A DNA stretch of 13,497 bases from JACRBK01 sp964427955 (GTDB taxonomy: Bacteria > Chloroflexota > Anaerolineae > Aggregatilineales > Aggregatilineaceae). The notes under the pieces are model-generated. The model searched no databases. It worked only from the letters and a program-made list of their open reading frames with translations, and was not told where the DNA came from. Position 1 is the stretch's first letter. Every line of letters starts with the position of its first letter. The stretch covers positions 1 to 13,497 of the forward strand of contig CAYRWY010000132.1 of assembly GCA_964427955.1 (NCBI GenBank). Reading direction: 5' to 3'. A program made the translations under genes and the position numbers. This document shows, in pieces, positions 1 through 6,074 of this stretch.

Positions 1-11
1 AGGCGCTGATG

Positions 12-57
12 CCCCTCTCCATCGTTTTCTGATGGAGAGGGGTGAGGGGTGAGGTAA
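12..57. repeat. Hairpin repeat of the CCCCTCTCC family, copy 1
   Basis: A perfect 12-bp stem (CCCCTCTCCATC, 12-23; GATGGAGAGGGG, 31-42) encloses a 7-nt loop. A GTGAGG-rich tail follows, ending in GAGGTAAA. The same design recurs at 2088, 4237, 10735, 11706 and 13484. The adjacent bases 56-75 (AAAAGTTTA then CAAGGATCAGC) recur in inverted orientation near 13442-13471, so the element may extend beyond the hairpin. Confidence 0.8.
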
Positions 58-101
58 AAGTTTACAAGGATCAGCGCCGGGCCGAACGCGTGACCTTGTG
101 G

Positions 102-107
102 TACACT
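102..107 (+). promoter_or_regulatory. Possible TACACT -10 box
   Basis: TACACT lies 16 nt before ATG 124. It matches the -10 boxes seen before the genes at 2193 and 2999. No good -35 hexamer is visible 16-18 nt upstream, so this is a weak call. Confidence 0.3.
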
Positions 108-123
108 ACGCGAAAATCACGTG

Positions 124-1068
124 ATGAGGAGGCTGGCGTTGAGCGCGAAAAATGCTCTCAGACTGATATTGGGCGCTGTGATAGTAGGGGGGATGTGGCT
201 CGCTGCCGGTGGCTTCCCGGCGCAGGCCCGGACCGATCCCACATCCACGCCGGTCCCGGCGCCGGTCGTGTACGCGGGGGTGCGGTCGTCCAGCTATGGG
301 ATCGAGCCGTTCCCCAGCGCGGCAGGATGGGCCACGGCGATGACGGCGATGAGCGGCTATTATCCCGGCTCGACACCCGCCGCGATCTGGATCGTGGGGA
401 CCGTGAATTTCGATACCACCGGCGTGGACCTGGAATTCCCCGCACCGGAGGCCGCAGGCGACTCCGATCCGCTGATCCAGTTCGCGGACGAGGATCGCCA
501 CGAGGACTATCTGAGCTATTTCGACACGCACGGGATCGACGTCTTTTTGCAGGTCGAGCCGGGTTTCGCCGACGTGCCCACGCAGATCGACCTGGTGCTG
601 GACCGGTATGGGCAGCATCCGTGCGTGATCGGCTTCGGGATCGACGTCGAGTGGTACCAAAACGCCACGGACGGCGGCGACACGATGGGCGTGCCGGTGG
701 ACGATGCGACGGCGGAGGCGTGGGAACAGCGCGTCAAGGCGCACCATCCCGACTACCGGCTGTTCCTCAAGCACTGGGACTCGGCGATGATGCCCGAAGC
801 CTATCGCGGCGACCTCGTCTTCGTGGACGACAGCCAGATGTTCGACTCGTTGGAGTCGTTCCTGGACGAGATGCAGGTCTGGTCCGAGACCTTTGATCCG
901 AACCTGGTGATGTTTCAGATCGGCTACCCGGACGATCAGGTCTGGTGGGGCACGCTGGACAATCCCGCCCAGGAGATCGGCGCAGCCCTGGATCGCGTCA
1001 CCGCGCAGCCGCTCGGCGTGATCTGGGTGGATTTCACGTTGGCGGAGGTGCTGCCGCTGGCGGAGTAG
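124..1068 (+). CDS. Exported protein with TIM-barrel hydrolase-like features, family not recognised
   Basis: The protein has about 314 residues. It opens with a basic n-region and a hydrophobic stretch (about residues 10-30) ending in FPAQA, which reads as a Sec signal peptide. A low-complexity TSTPVPAP linker follows. The mature part alternates hydrophobic beta-like strands with acidic turns: TGVDLEFP, GIDVFLQVEPGF, IGFGIDVEWY, YRLFLKHWD, LVMFQIGY and LGVIWVDF. This pattern resembles a (beta/alpha)8 glycosidase-type barrel, with D/E pairs at strand ends (for example in GFGIDVEWY) as possible catalytic acids. That is inference from pattern; I cannot name a family. The start is uncertain. GTG 121 and ATG 124 have no ribosome site, while TTG 139 sits 6 nt after a perfect AGGAGG (127-132) and still leaves a usable signal peptide. 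The 3' end overlaps the convergent TetR gene by 35 bases. Confidence 0.8.
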   Translation: MRRLALSAKNALRLILGAVIVGGMWLAAGGFPAQARTDPTSTPVPAPVVYAGVRSSSYGIEPFPSAAGWATAMTAMSGYYPGSTPAAIWIVGTVNFDTTGVDLEFPAPEAAGDSDPLIQFADEDRHEDYLSYFDTHGIDVFLQVEPGFADVPTQIDLVLDRYGQHPCVIGFGIDVEWYQNATDGGDTMGVPVDDATAEAWEQRVKAHHPDYRLFLKHWDSAMMPEAYRGDLVFVDDSQMFDSLESFLDEMQVWSETFDPNLVMFQIGYPDDQVWWGTLDNPAQEIGAALDRVTAQPLGVIWVDFTLAEVLPLAE

Positions 1069-1654
1069 GGGGAATCAGCCCGGCGCTGGTCATGTTCAAC
1101 TGGCCGAGCCACACGGCCAACTGCTCGGCGCTACAGGGTTGGCCGTGGTCCAGCCACCAGGACACGGCGCCCACCGTGGCGGACGAGATGTAGCTCAGAC
1201 GCAGAGCCGAAGGAGCCGCAGCAGGATCGGGCGGCGGGGCGAGGCGGGAAAACAGGTGGCGGTAGCGCGCCTCCGACAACTGGCGGAAACGGTGCGTGAA
1301 GGTCTGATCGCCCTGCGATCCCAGCATCACCCGGTAGAAGTCCGCGTGTTCCTGCACATGCCGGAGCAGCATCAGCAGCCCGGCGGGCACCCGGTCGGGC
1401 GACGGCGAGGGAGTCTGGTCCATCCGCGCCGCTACTTCTGCCACCTGCGCTTGCAGCTCGTCCAGGTACTGGTTGAGCAGGTCGTATTTGTCCAGGTAGT
1501 GGCGGTAGAAGGTCGAGCGGTTGACCAGCGCGCGGGCGGCGATGTCGCGCACGGTGACGGCGGCGAAACCTTTTTCGGTGGTCAGTTCGAACAGCGCCTG
1601 GCGGAGCAGCTTGCGGGTGCGCTGAATGCGCATATCCTCTGATTTCTGCACCAA
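1034..1654 (-). CDS. TetR/AcrR family transcriptional regulator
   Basis: This is a 206-residue one-component repressor, a normal length for the family. Residues 10-60 form the TetR DNA-binding domain, with the helix-turn-helix in VTVRDIAARALVNRSTFYRHY and the typical DKYDLL continuation. The C-terminal half (FYRVMLGS, then SSATVGAVSWWLDHG) looks like the ligand/dimer domain known as TetR_C_7. I chose TTG 1654 because GGAGG stands 5 nt upstream. An ATG seven codons later (1633) has only a poorly spaced AGAGG. The gene is divergent from the ABM-type gene, with a perfect inverted repeat between them, so it most likely represses itself and that neighbour. Its last 35 bases overlap the convergent upstream gene. 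The ligand cannot be told from sequence. The C-terminus is Pro/Ala-rich (PPTPPAAAPPPT). Confidence 0.93.
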   Translation of the reverse strand: MVQKSEDMRIQRTRKLLRQALFELTTEKGFAAVTVRDIAARALVNRSTFYRHYLDKYDLLNQYLDELQAQVAEVAARMDQTPSPSPDRVPAGLLMLLRHVQEHADFYRVMLGSQGDQTFTHRFRQLSEARYRHLFSRLAPPPDPAAAPSALRLSYISSATVGAVSWWLDHGQPCSAEQLAVWLGQLNMTSAGLIPPTPPAAAPPPT

Positions 1655-1689
1655 TTTGGCCTCCGGTGTTGCATATCCAACTTTGCTGC

Positions 1690-1718
1690 TTGACGTCGAT
1701 TCTAGCTGCGCTTATCTT
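1690..1718 (+). promoter_or_regulatory. Sigma70-type promoter for the ABM-type gene
   Basis: TTGACG (1690-1695) is followed by a 17-bp spacer and TATCTT (1713-1718). Transcription would start near 1725, inside the right arm of the inverted repeat, and the ribosome site AAGGAG lies at 1741-1746. Confidence 0.55.
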
Positions 1719-1728
1719 TGATATGCAA
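1699..1728 (-). promoter_or_regulatory. Possible promoter for the TetR gene
   Basis: On the minus strand, TTGCAT (1728-1723) is followed by an 18-bp spacer and TAGAAT (1704-1699). The -35 hexamer lies within the right operator arm, and the left arm lies just downstream of the expected start. The -35 match is only moderate. Confidence 0.4.
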
Positions 1729-1752
1729 CACTGTGATGCAAAGGAGCCTAAC

Positions 1753-2067
1753 ATGGAAATCGTCTTGATCGATGCTTTCACCGTGCCCGCCGACGCCCAG
1801 GCGGCCTTTCTGGACCTGGCCCGCCAGGCGCAGACCTTCATCCGCACGCTGCCGGGATTCGTCGAGGGTTTTATCTACACCCAGCAGACCGGCGCGAGCG
1901 GTGCTAACTTTCTGACCACGGCGGTCTGGGAAAGCGAGGCGGCGTTCGAAAACGCGAAGCAGGCCGTCGCCCGCGACTACCAGCGGCGGAATTTCAACCC
2001 CCAGGAGACGCTGCACGCCCTGGGGATCGAGATGGTCCGGTCGGTCTACGAGCGGATGGCGTATTAA
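1753..2067 (+). CDS. Small ABM-type (dimeric alpha-beta barrel) monooxygenase-like protein
   Basis: The 104-residue product matches the plan of the antibiotic biosynthesis monooxygenase family. An N-terminal strand (MEIVLIDAFTVP) is followed by a helix (AQAAFLDLARQAQTFIRTLPG), the pair GFVEGFIYTQQ and FLTTAVWESEAAFENA, and a C-terminal strand (IEMVRSVYERM). Such proteins form dimeric ferredoxin-like barrels and include quinol/polyketide oxygenases and heme-degrading enzymes; the substrate here is unknown. ATG 1753 is chosen because AAGGAG lies 6 nt upstream. A longer reading from 1666 would run through the operator and is unlikely. The gene is divergent from the TetR regulator, so it is probably induced when that regulator binds its ligand. 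It might act on a toxic aromatic or quinone-like compound, but that is inference only. Confidence 0.88.
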   Translation: MEIVLIDAFTVPADAQAAFLDLARQAQTFIRTLPGFVEGFIYTQQTGASGANFLTTAVWESEAAFENAKQAVARDYQRRNFNPQETLHALGIEMVRSVYERMAY

Positions 2068-2087
2068 CCGGGCACGAGGGGCGGTTG

Positions 2088-2127
2088 ACCTCACCCCCAT
2101 CCCCTCTCCAGGCAAGCTGGAGAGGGG
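2088..2127. repeat. Hairpin repeat of the CCCCTCTCC family, copy 2
   Basis: Arms CCCCTCTCCAG (2101-2111) and CTGGAGAGGGG (2117-2127) pair perfectly over 11 bp around a 5-nt loop. ACCTCACCC precedes, which is the tail of the family in inverted orientation. The copy lies 21 nt after the ABM-type gene's stop. It could stop transcription, but no T-tract follows. Confidence 0.8.
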
Positions 2128-2151
2128 AGCAAGCGGTGGAAAGGTTGGCCC

Positions 2152-2180
2152 TGGCGACCATCAGGTGATTGGCTTACACT
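2152..2180 (+). promoter_or_regulatory. Promoter with TACACT -10 box
   Basis: TGGCGA (2152-2157), a 17-bp spacer and TACACT (2175-2180) lie 12 nt before ATG 2193. The arrangement mirrors the promoter at 2963-2991. The -35 match is weak. Confidence 0.4.
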
Positions 2181-2192
2181 GGAGCCATAACC

Positions 2193-2954
2193 ATGAGGAT
2201 CGAGAGGATGCTTACTCTACGCCTGTTGATCATCGTTTCGCTGTTGTTTGATCTTGTCCCCAAGGCGCAAGCACAACCGGATGATGTGCCGACACTCACC
2301 ATCGTCGTCGGTAACTACTCCCGTCACTTCGAAAGCGTTAGCCTTTTCTTTGACCGGGTGATGGATCAGCTCTCCAGGGAACAGGTTGAGGCGGTGCTTT
2401 CCGACGATTACAACACTCCTTCTCGTCCTTTCATCATGGTTGTTGATACGACTATGAGCGGGACAGCGGTAGCCCTTGCCACGAGCGAATCGCCCCTGGC
2501 GGCGCTCTCTCCCCTTCTCGAATCGAATTTTGGGTATGGATTCTATGTGGGGAATCTGGACAGCCCGTACTCGGTCGATGCTATTGTGGGTTTCAGTCTC
2601 TATGCGCTTGGGCAATGCAATAAGGCCTCAGTCTATTTAGCGCGCGGTCTCCAAGATCCAGACCCCGAATACGAGTTGGATAAAGTGATGGCTTTTTATG
2701 CCGGTAGTTGTAGTCTGCTTCAAAACGATCTGGAAACGGCGGCGATCTATTTCCAGATCGCGGACTCTTTGGATTCCCATTTTCACTTTGAAACTCTCAT
2801 CAATCTGATGTGGACCTATCTGCAACTAGGCGATCACGAAAAAGCGTTCGAAATCCTCAAACGTTCGGTGGCCGAAGCTCGCAAATGGAACAGCCTGTCG
2901 CTTCCGATAGCGGTATTGATGCGTTACATGATCTTTTCAGTAGCACGCCCATGA
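2193..2954 (+). CDS. Exported TPR-repeat protein
   Basis: The 253-residue protein has a signal peptide (hydrophobic LRLLIIVSLLFDLV, ending KAQAQ). A region of about 90 residues with no recognised fold follows. The C-terminal half is helical and TPR-like: about residues 132-158 (VGFSLYALGQCNKASVYLARGL), 165-195 (AFYAGSCSLLQNDLETAAIYFQIAD) and 200-230 (NLMWTYLQLGDHEKAFEILKRSV), the last being a canonical TPR. Such repeats bind other proteins. ATG 2193 is preferred, with GGAG 8 nt upstream; a TTG at 2169 is in frame but would run through the -10 box. The protein ends soon after the third repeat, so a C-terminal truncation is possible. The reading frame is visibly less GC-rich than its neighbours, which may reflect acquisition from elsewhere. 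No partner gene is evident. Confidence 0.78.
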   Translation: MRIERMLTLRLLIIVSLLFDLVPKAQAQPDDVPTLTIVVGNYSRHFESVSLFFDRVMDQLSREQVEAVLSDDYNTPSRPFIMVVDTTMSGTAVALATSESPLAALSPLLESNFGYGFYVGNLDSPYSVDAIVGFSLYALGQCNKASVYLARGLQDPDPEYELDKVMAFYAGSCSLLQNDLETAAIYFQIADSLDSHFHFETLINLMWTYLQLGDHEKAFEILKRSVAEARKWNSLSLPIAVLMRYMIFSVARP

Positions 2955-2962
2955 TTCTGCCC

Positions 2963-2991
2963 TGGTCAAACGCCCGGCCCTGACTTACACT
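2963..2991 (+). promoter_or_regulatory. Promoter placing the transcript start at the ATG
   Basis: TGGTCA (2963-2968), a 17-bp spacer and TACACT (2986-2991). The start codon ATG 2999 begins 7 nt after the -10 box, so the transcript would start at or next to the ATG (leaderless). GGGG at 2993-2996 is too close to serve as a normal ribosome site. Confidence 0.5.
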
Positions 2992-2998
2992 TGGGGCC

Positions 2999-4231
2999 AT
3001 GTTCACCCATTCATCCACTTCCATTCTGCATCTTCCCACCCCCGATCCGGACGCGCTGGCGGCGGCACTCGTCGCGCTGGCGAACACGGACGGCGGCGTG
3101 ATCGTGATCGATGGCGCGGACCGGCTCGACGTCGAGCGGGCGCTGATCCAGGCGCACCGGCTCCACCAGCCCGCGATCCCGCTGGCGCCGGATGCCGTGA
3201 CGGATGCCCCGGCGATCCGCGTCCCGCGCAGCCCGCTGGTCCATGCCCTGAGCGATGGGCAGGTATTGGTCCAGGCGGCGAGCGGTCCCCGCGCCCTGGA
3301 CGGCGAGGAAATTCGCGCGCTGCTCAGTGCGCGTGCCAGCGGCGATTTCGAGGGCGAGATCGTACCCGGCGCGCGGATCGGCGATCTCGATCCGGCGCGC
3401 GTGGCGGATTTCATGCAGGCGTGCGCGCGGCAGGGCGATCCGCACCTGGACGCCCCGCTGCTGGAAATGGAGGCGATCACGCCGGATTACCACGTGACGG
3501 TGGCGGGGATGCTGCTCTTTGGGCGCGATCCGCAGCGGTGGCTGCCGCATAGTGGGGCGCGCTTCGTGCGCTACGTGGGGGAAACGCCCGCGCTGGATCA
3601 GGCGGTGGGCGGGCCGCTGGTGCAGCTCATCGACACCCTGTGGGAACTGATCCGCACGCAGATGCGCACCTCGACGGCCAGCGGGGAATTGCAGTATCCG
3701 CTGTTGGCGGTCCAGGAGGCGCTGGTCAATGCCGCCGTGCACCGCGATTACCGGCTGCGCGGCGAGCGCGTGACGGTGAGCATGTACGCCGATCACCTGG
3801 AGATCACCAGTCCGGGCGGCCTGCCGGGCTTTCTGACGCGCGGCGACCAGCTATTCGCGCATCGCTACCGCCGCAACCCACGCCTGAGCGACGCGCTGCG
3901 GGCCTGGGGCTACGGCCACAGCCTGGTGGAGATGGTCAGCCAGGGCAACGGCCACCGCCCGACCGAGATCACCGCCCGGCCTTATGCGTTCGGCGTCCGG
4001 TTTTATGCGGCGGGCGATCCGCTGCCGGAGCCGGAGCTGCACCCCCTGACGGAGCGGCAGCAGGCCGCGCTGGACTACGTGCGCGATCACGGCAGCATCA
4101 CCCTGCGTGAATTCCAGACGCTGTGTGGCACGGTCGCGCCCGCCGCGCTGCAAGCCGATCTGAGACTGCTGGCCGAGGCCGGACACCTGCGCCCGGTCGG
4201 CAGGACGAACGTGTACTTCATTTTGCCGTGA
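2999..4231 (+). CDS. AlbA_2 / RecG-like HATPase_c_4 domain protein, probable transcriptional regulator
   Basis: The protein has 410 residues in three parts. Residues 10-120 resemble the AlbA_2 (Schlafen-related) domain, with the hallmark ALVALANTDGGVIVIDG (about 24-39). Residues about 205-340 match the GHKL ATPase-like HATPase_c_4 domain: LLAVQEALVNAAVHRDY (N-box E240 and N244) and YADHLEITSPGGLP (D265, G273). The C-terminus (about 350-410) forms a winged-helix-like segment, TERQQAALDYVRDHGSITLREFQTLCG. Family members are often annotated as putative DNA-binding or ATP-dependent helicase-like proteins; a regulatory role is more likely than helicase activity because no helicase motifs are present. 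The N-terminal part lacks a clear LEFK motif, so the AlbA_2 portion is divergent. A promoter directly abuts the ATG, suggesting a leaderless transcript. It appears to be a single-gene unit, with half of a hairpin repeat just after the stop. Confidence 0.88.
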   Translation: MFTHSSTSILHLPTPDPDALAAALVALANTDGGVIVIDGADRLDVERALIQAHRLHQPAIPLAPDAVTDAPAIRVPRSPLVHALSDGQVLVQAASGPRALDGEEIRALLSARASGDFEGEIVPGARIGDLDPARVADFMQACARQGDPHLDAPLLEMEAITPDYHVTVAGMLLFGRDPQRWLPHSGARFVRYVGETPALDQAVGGPLVQLIDTLWELIRTQMRTSTASGELQYPLLAVQEALVNAAVHRDYRLRGERVTVSMYADHLEITSPGGLPGFLTRGDQLFAHRYRRNPRLSDALRAWGYGHSLVEMVSQGNGHRPTEITARPYAFGVRFYAAGDPLPEPELHPLTERQQAALDYVRDHGSITLREFQTLCGTVAPAALQADLRLLAEAGHLRPVGRTNVYFILP

Positions 4232-4236
4232 AAGGC

Positions 4237-4253
4237 CCCCTCTCCAGGCCAGC
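4237..4253. repeat. Half copy of the CCCCTCTCC hairpin repeat
   Basis: This stretch matches 2101-2117 at 16 of 17 positions but has no right arm. It starts 5 nt after the stop of the preceding gene and looks like a decayed or truncated copy. Confidence 0.55.
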
Positions 4254-4410
4254 GCTACTCCCAAGCTTCAACGCAGCGCACGCGGAGAATCTTTGTGGCG
4301 AGACCTGGCTCGTGGCCACTGTGGGCGAATTCGATCATCGTCTGTTCCGTAGGGGCGCTGCTTGCTGCGCCCAGTTTTGAAACGCCCTGGTTGCCACATC
4401 ATGGGAAAGG
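4254..4410. other. Intergenic DNA without a supported gene
   Basis: No convincing coding frame is seen. The stretch holds one copy of the TAGGGGCG hairpin repeat (4350-4372) and leads into the probable gene remnant. Together with that remnant, it separates the regulator gene from the serine hydrolase gene. Confidence 0.5.
4350..4372. repeat. TAGGGGCG hairpin repeat, copy A
   Basis: A 23-nt unit beginning TAGGGGCGC and ending GCTGCGCCC, with GGGCGC/GCGCCC arms. It is identical except for one base to the reverse complement of 10688-10710. Confidence 0.65.
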
Positions 4411-4741
4411 GTGAGGAACGATGACCGCCGCAAAAATCTGCCAGAGCGTGATCGTCGTAGTGGGTATGGTGGGGCTGCGCCTGGCGACCGGACGGCGTGC
4501 AGATCGCTACTGGCCATACTGTGGCTGGGCATCGAGACCGAACATTTCCGCGACGTGCATCGTCTGCCGCCGGACCTGCTGGCCGACTTAGGGACGACGC
4601 TGCCCGTCCGCCTCGATCCGGCGGAAATCCGGCGCGCCGTCCGGGCCACCGCTGCGTTCTTTTTCCGCGAAGCTAGATCATGATCCCGTCGCTGACCTGG
4701 ATCACACGCTGCAAGCGTATATGAATCAGGAGAGTAAGTAG
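4411..4741 (+). pseudogene. Frameshifted gene remnant, perhaps a nucleotidyltransferase C-terminus
   Basis: One frame (from GTG 4411 to 4683) gives protein-like text only in its later part: EHFRDVHRLPPDLLADL, DPAEIRRAVRATAAFFFREAR. It then hits a stop. In another frame the text continues directly as HDPVADLDHTLQAYMNQESK, ending at a stop (4739-4741) that abuts the next gene's ribosome site. Spliced together, the two pieces resemble the helical C-terminus of aminoglycoside 6-adenylyltransferase-like proteins (pattern L..L..T......D...I.RA..AT...F...AR, then a short tail). That family match is from memory and weak. The N-terminal catalytic part is not visible. It is either a decayed gene or a small unrecognised one. 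Confidence 0.35.
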
Positions 4742-4754
4742 AGGAGGAAACCCC

Positions 4755-5909
4755 ATGACTTTTCACCGGCGCACGCTCGTGATCGCGATCGTGATCGGGC
4801 TGGTGCTCGCGGCGGTGCAGATCGCCCCGGCCCCGGCCCAGGAGGATACCCCCTGGCCCACCGCCGGGTGGGAGACGTCCACCCCGGAAGCCCAAGGCAT
4901 AGACTCCGCCCAACTGGCGAAGCTGTTCGAGCAGATCCAAAGCGAAGATTACGCGATTGACGGCGTGGTGATCGTGCGGCACGGGCGTCTGGTCGCCGAA
5001 GGCTATCGCGCGCCCACCACCGCCGAGACGCAGCACCACCTCTTTTCGGGTACCAAGAGCTTCACCTCGGCGCTGATCGGGATCGCCCTCGACCAGGGCT
5101 ACCTCACCGGCGTGGATCAGCGTGTGCTGGATTTCTTCCCGGATCGCACGTTCCAGAACGTGGACGACGCCAAGCGCAGCATCACCCTCGATAATCTGCT
5201 GACCATGAGCGGCGGGTTCGAGTGGGAGGGCGGCATCCTCGAAAGTCCGGGACTCACCGAGTTGTGGAGCAGCGGGGATTGGGTCCAGTTCACGCTCGAT
5301 CTGCCGCTGTCCGACCCGCCGGGATCGCGCTTCGTCTACAACAGCGGCGAATCACACCTGCTCTCGGCCATTCTTCAGCAGACCGTGGGCATGAAAGCGG
5401 AGGAGTTCGCCGCCCAACAGTTGTTCGCCCCGCTGGGGATCACCGCCTGGAGCTGGCGCACCGATCCCCAGGGCATCAGCACCGGCGGATGGGGGTTGTA
5501 TCTCACCCCGCGCGACATGGCGAAATTCGGCTACCTCTATCTCAACGGCGGGCTGTGGGACGGCCAGCAAGTCATCTCCGCCGACTGGGTGGCGGACTCG
5601 ACCCGCGCGCGCATCGCCGCCGGGGACCAGTGGCTCGCGGAGAGTTACGGGTATCAGTGGTGGATCGACGATCAGGGCTACTTTATGGCACTGGGTTACG
5701 CGGGCCAGTACATCATCGTCATGCCGGAGCGCGATCTGGTGGTGACCTTCACCAGCGATCTGCCCACCCGCCAGTTCTTCGCGCCGGAGGATCTGTTCAA
5801 AGCCTTCGTGCTCCCAGCCTCGGAGTCTTCGGAGCCGCTGCCCGCCAACCCGGACGGGAACGCGGCGCTGCAAGCAGCGGTGGGCGCCCTTCAGCAGCCC
5901 GCCGCCTAA
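4755..5909 (+). CDS. Exported serine hydrolase, beta-lactamase/transpeptidase fold (class C/EstB type)
   Basis: The protein has 384 residues. A signal peptide (hydrophobic residues 8-24, ending APAPAQ) targets it outside the membrane. The catalytic SxxK motif is SGTK at 98-101 in HLFSGTKSFTSALIG. The second motif tyrosine is Y195 in FVYNSGESHLLS, and the third-motif region is GYAGQYIIVMPERDLVV (314-330). The LDNLLTMSGGFEWEG segment is typical of the family. Such enzymes hydrolyse esters, D-amino-acid peptides, short amides (6-aminohexanoate-dimer hydrolase type) or beta-lactams; the substrate cannot be told here, and a true resistance enzyme is not implied. ATG 4755 follows GAGGAGG with good spacing. 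The gene stands alone, preceded by a gene remnant and followed by an intergenic hairpin. Confidence 0.93.
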   Translation: MTFHRRTLVIAIVIGLVLAAVQIAPAPAQEDTPWPTAGWETSTPEAQGIDSAQLAKLFEQIQSEDYAIDGVVIVRHGRLVAEGYRAPTTAETQHHLFSGTKSFTSALIGIALDQGYLTGVDQRVLDFFPDRTFQNVDDAKRSITLDNLLTMSGGFEWEGGILESPGLTELWSSGDWVQFTLDLPLSDPPGSRFVYNSGESHLLSAILQQTVGMKAEEFAAQQLFAPLGITAWSWRTDPQGISTGGWGLYLTPRDMAKFGYLYLNGGLWDGQQVISADWVADSTRARIAAGDQWLAESYGYQWWIDDQGYFMALGYAGQYIIVMPERDLVVTFTSDLPTRQFFAPEDLFKAFVLPASESSEPLPANPDGNAALQAAVGALQQPAA

Positions 5910-5962
5910 GCCGCGCCCACCCTGCCGGACGATCCCTTCGAACCTGGTCGGGATAGCGGGCA

Positions 5963-6061
5963 ACGTTCCGCTTCACGGAGGCTGGCGCGAGAATATCAGC
6001 GGCGAAACGGAACGTATCCAGTGGTTTTTGAAGGGGCAATGCATGAGTTGCCCCTTCAAAA
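5963..6061. repeat. Intergenic inverted repeats between convergent genes
   Basis: Two structures are present. ACGTTCCG (5963-5970) pairs with CGGAACGT (6008-6015). A perfect 14-bp stem follows: TTTTGAAGGGGCAA (6026-6039) with TTGCCCCTTCAAAA (6048-6061), loop 8 nt. The second lies 14 bases beyond the stop of the minus-strand gene at 6075. The T and A runs are on the wrong sides for a classic terminator on either strand, but a stem this stable could still end or protect transcripts. Confidence 0.6.
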
Positions 6062-6074
6062 GAGCGGGCGAAGC

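Larger units (their letters stand above)
1666..1731. promoter_or_regulatory. Candidate operator: perfect 12-bp inverted repeat between divergent genes
   Basis: GTGTTGCATATC (1666-1677) and GATATGCAACAC (1720-1731) are exact reverse complements. Each arm ends or begins about 11-22 nt from one of the two start codons, so the layout is symmetrical. Each arm region also contains a smaller near-palindrome of TTG...CAA form (TTGCATATCCAA; TTGATATGCAA). The right arm covers the predicted transcription start of the + gene and the -35 region of the - gene. This fits a TetR-type operator controlling both directions. The sequence match is observed; the regulator assignment is inference. Confidence 0.7.

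Noticed and set aside
42..896. Plus-strand open frame overlapping the first gene
   Set aside because: The text is Arg/Gly-rich with no domain and begins inside a hairpin repeat. The other frame has a signal peptide and regular strands.
2999..4231. RecG helicase
   Set aside because: Automatic labels for this architecture sometimes say RecG-like, but no DEAD/H-box or Walker motifs are seen; only the HATPase_c_4 and winged-helix-like parts match.
4335..5039. Minus-strand open frame across the remnant and the hydrolase start
   Set aside because: It lies antisense to the signal peptide and SxxK region of a well-supported gene and has no recognisable motif.
4755..5909. Dedicated beta-lactam resistance gene
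   Set aside because: The fold is shared by esterases and peptidases. The YxN motif reads Y-N-S and the KTG motif is replaced by a GYAGQY segment, so resistance cannot be claimed.
6026..6061. Bidirectional intrinsic terminator
   Set aside because: The stem is perfect, but the T-tract lies 5' and the A-tract 3' on each strand, the reverse of a working terminator.
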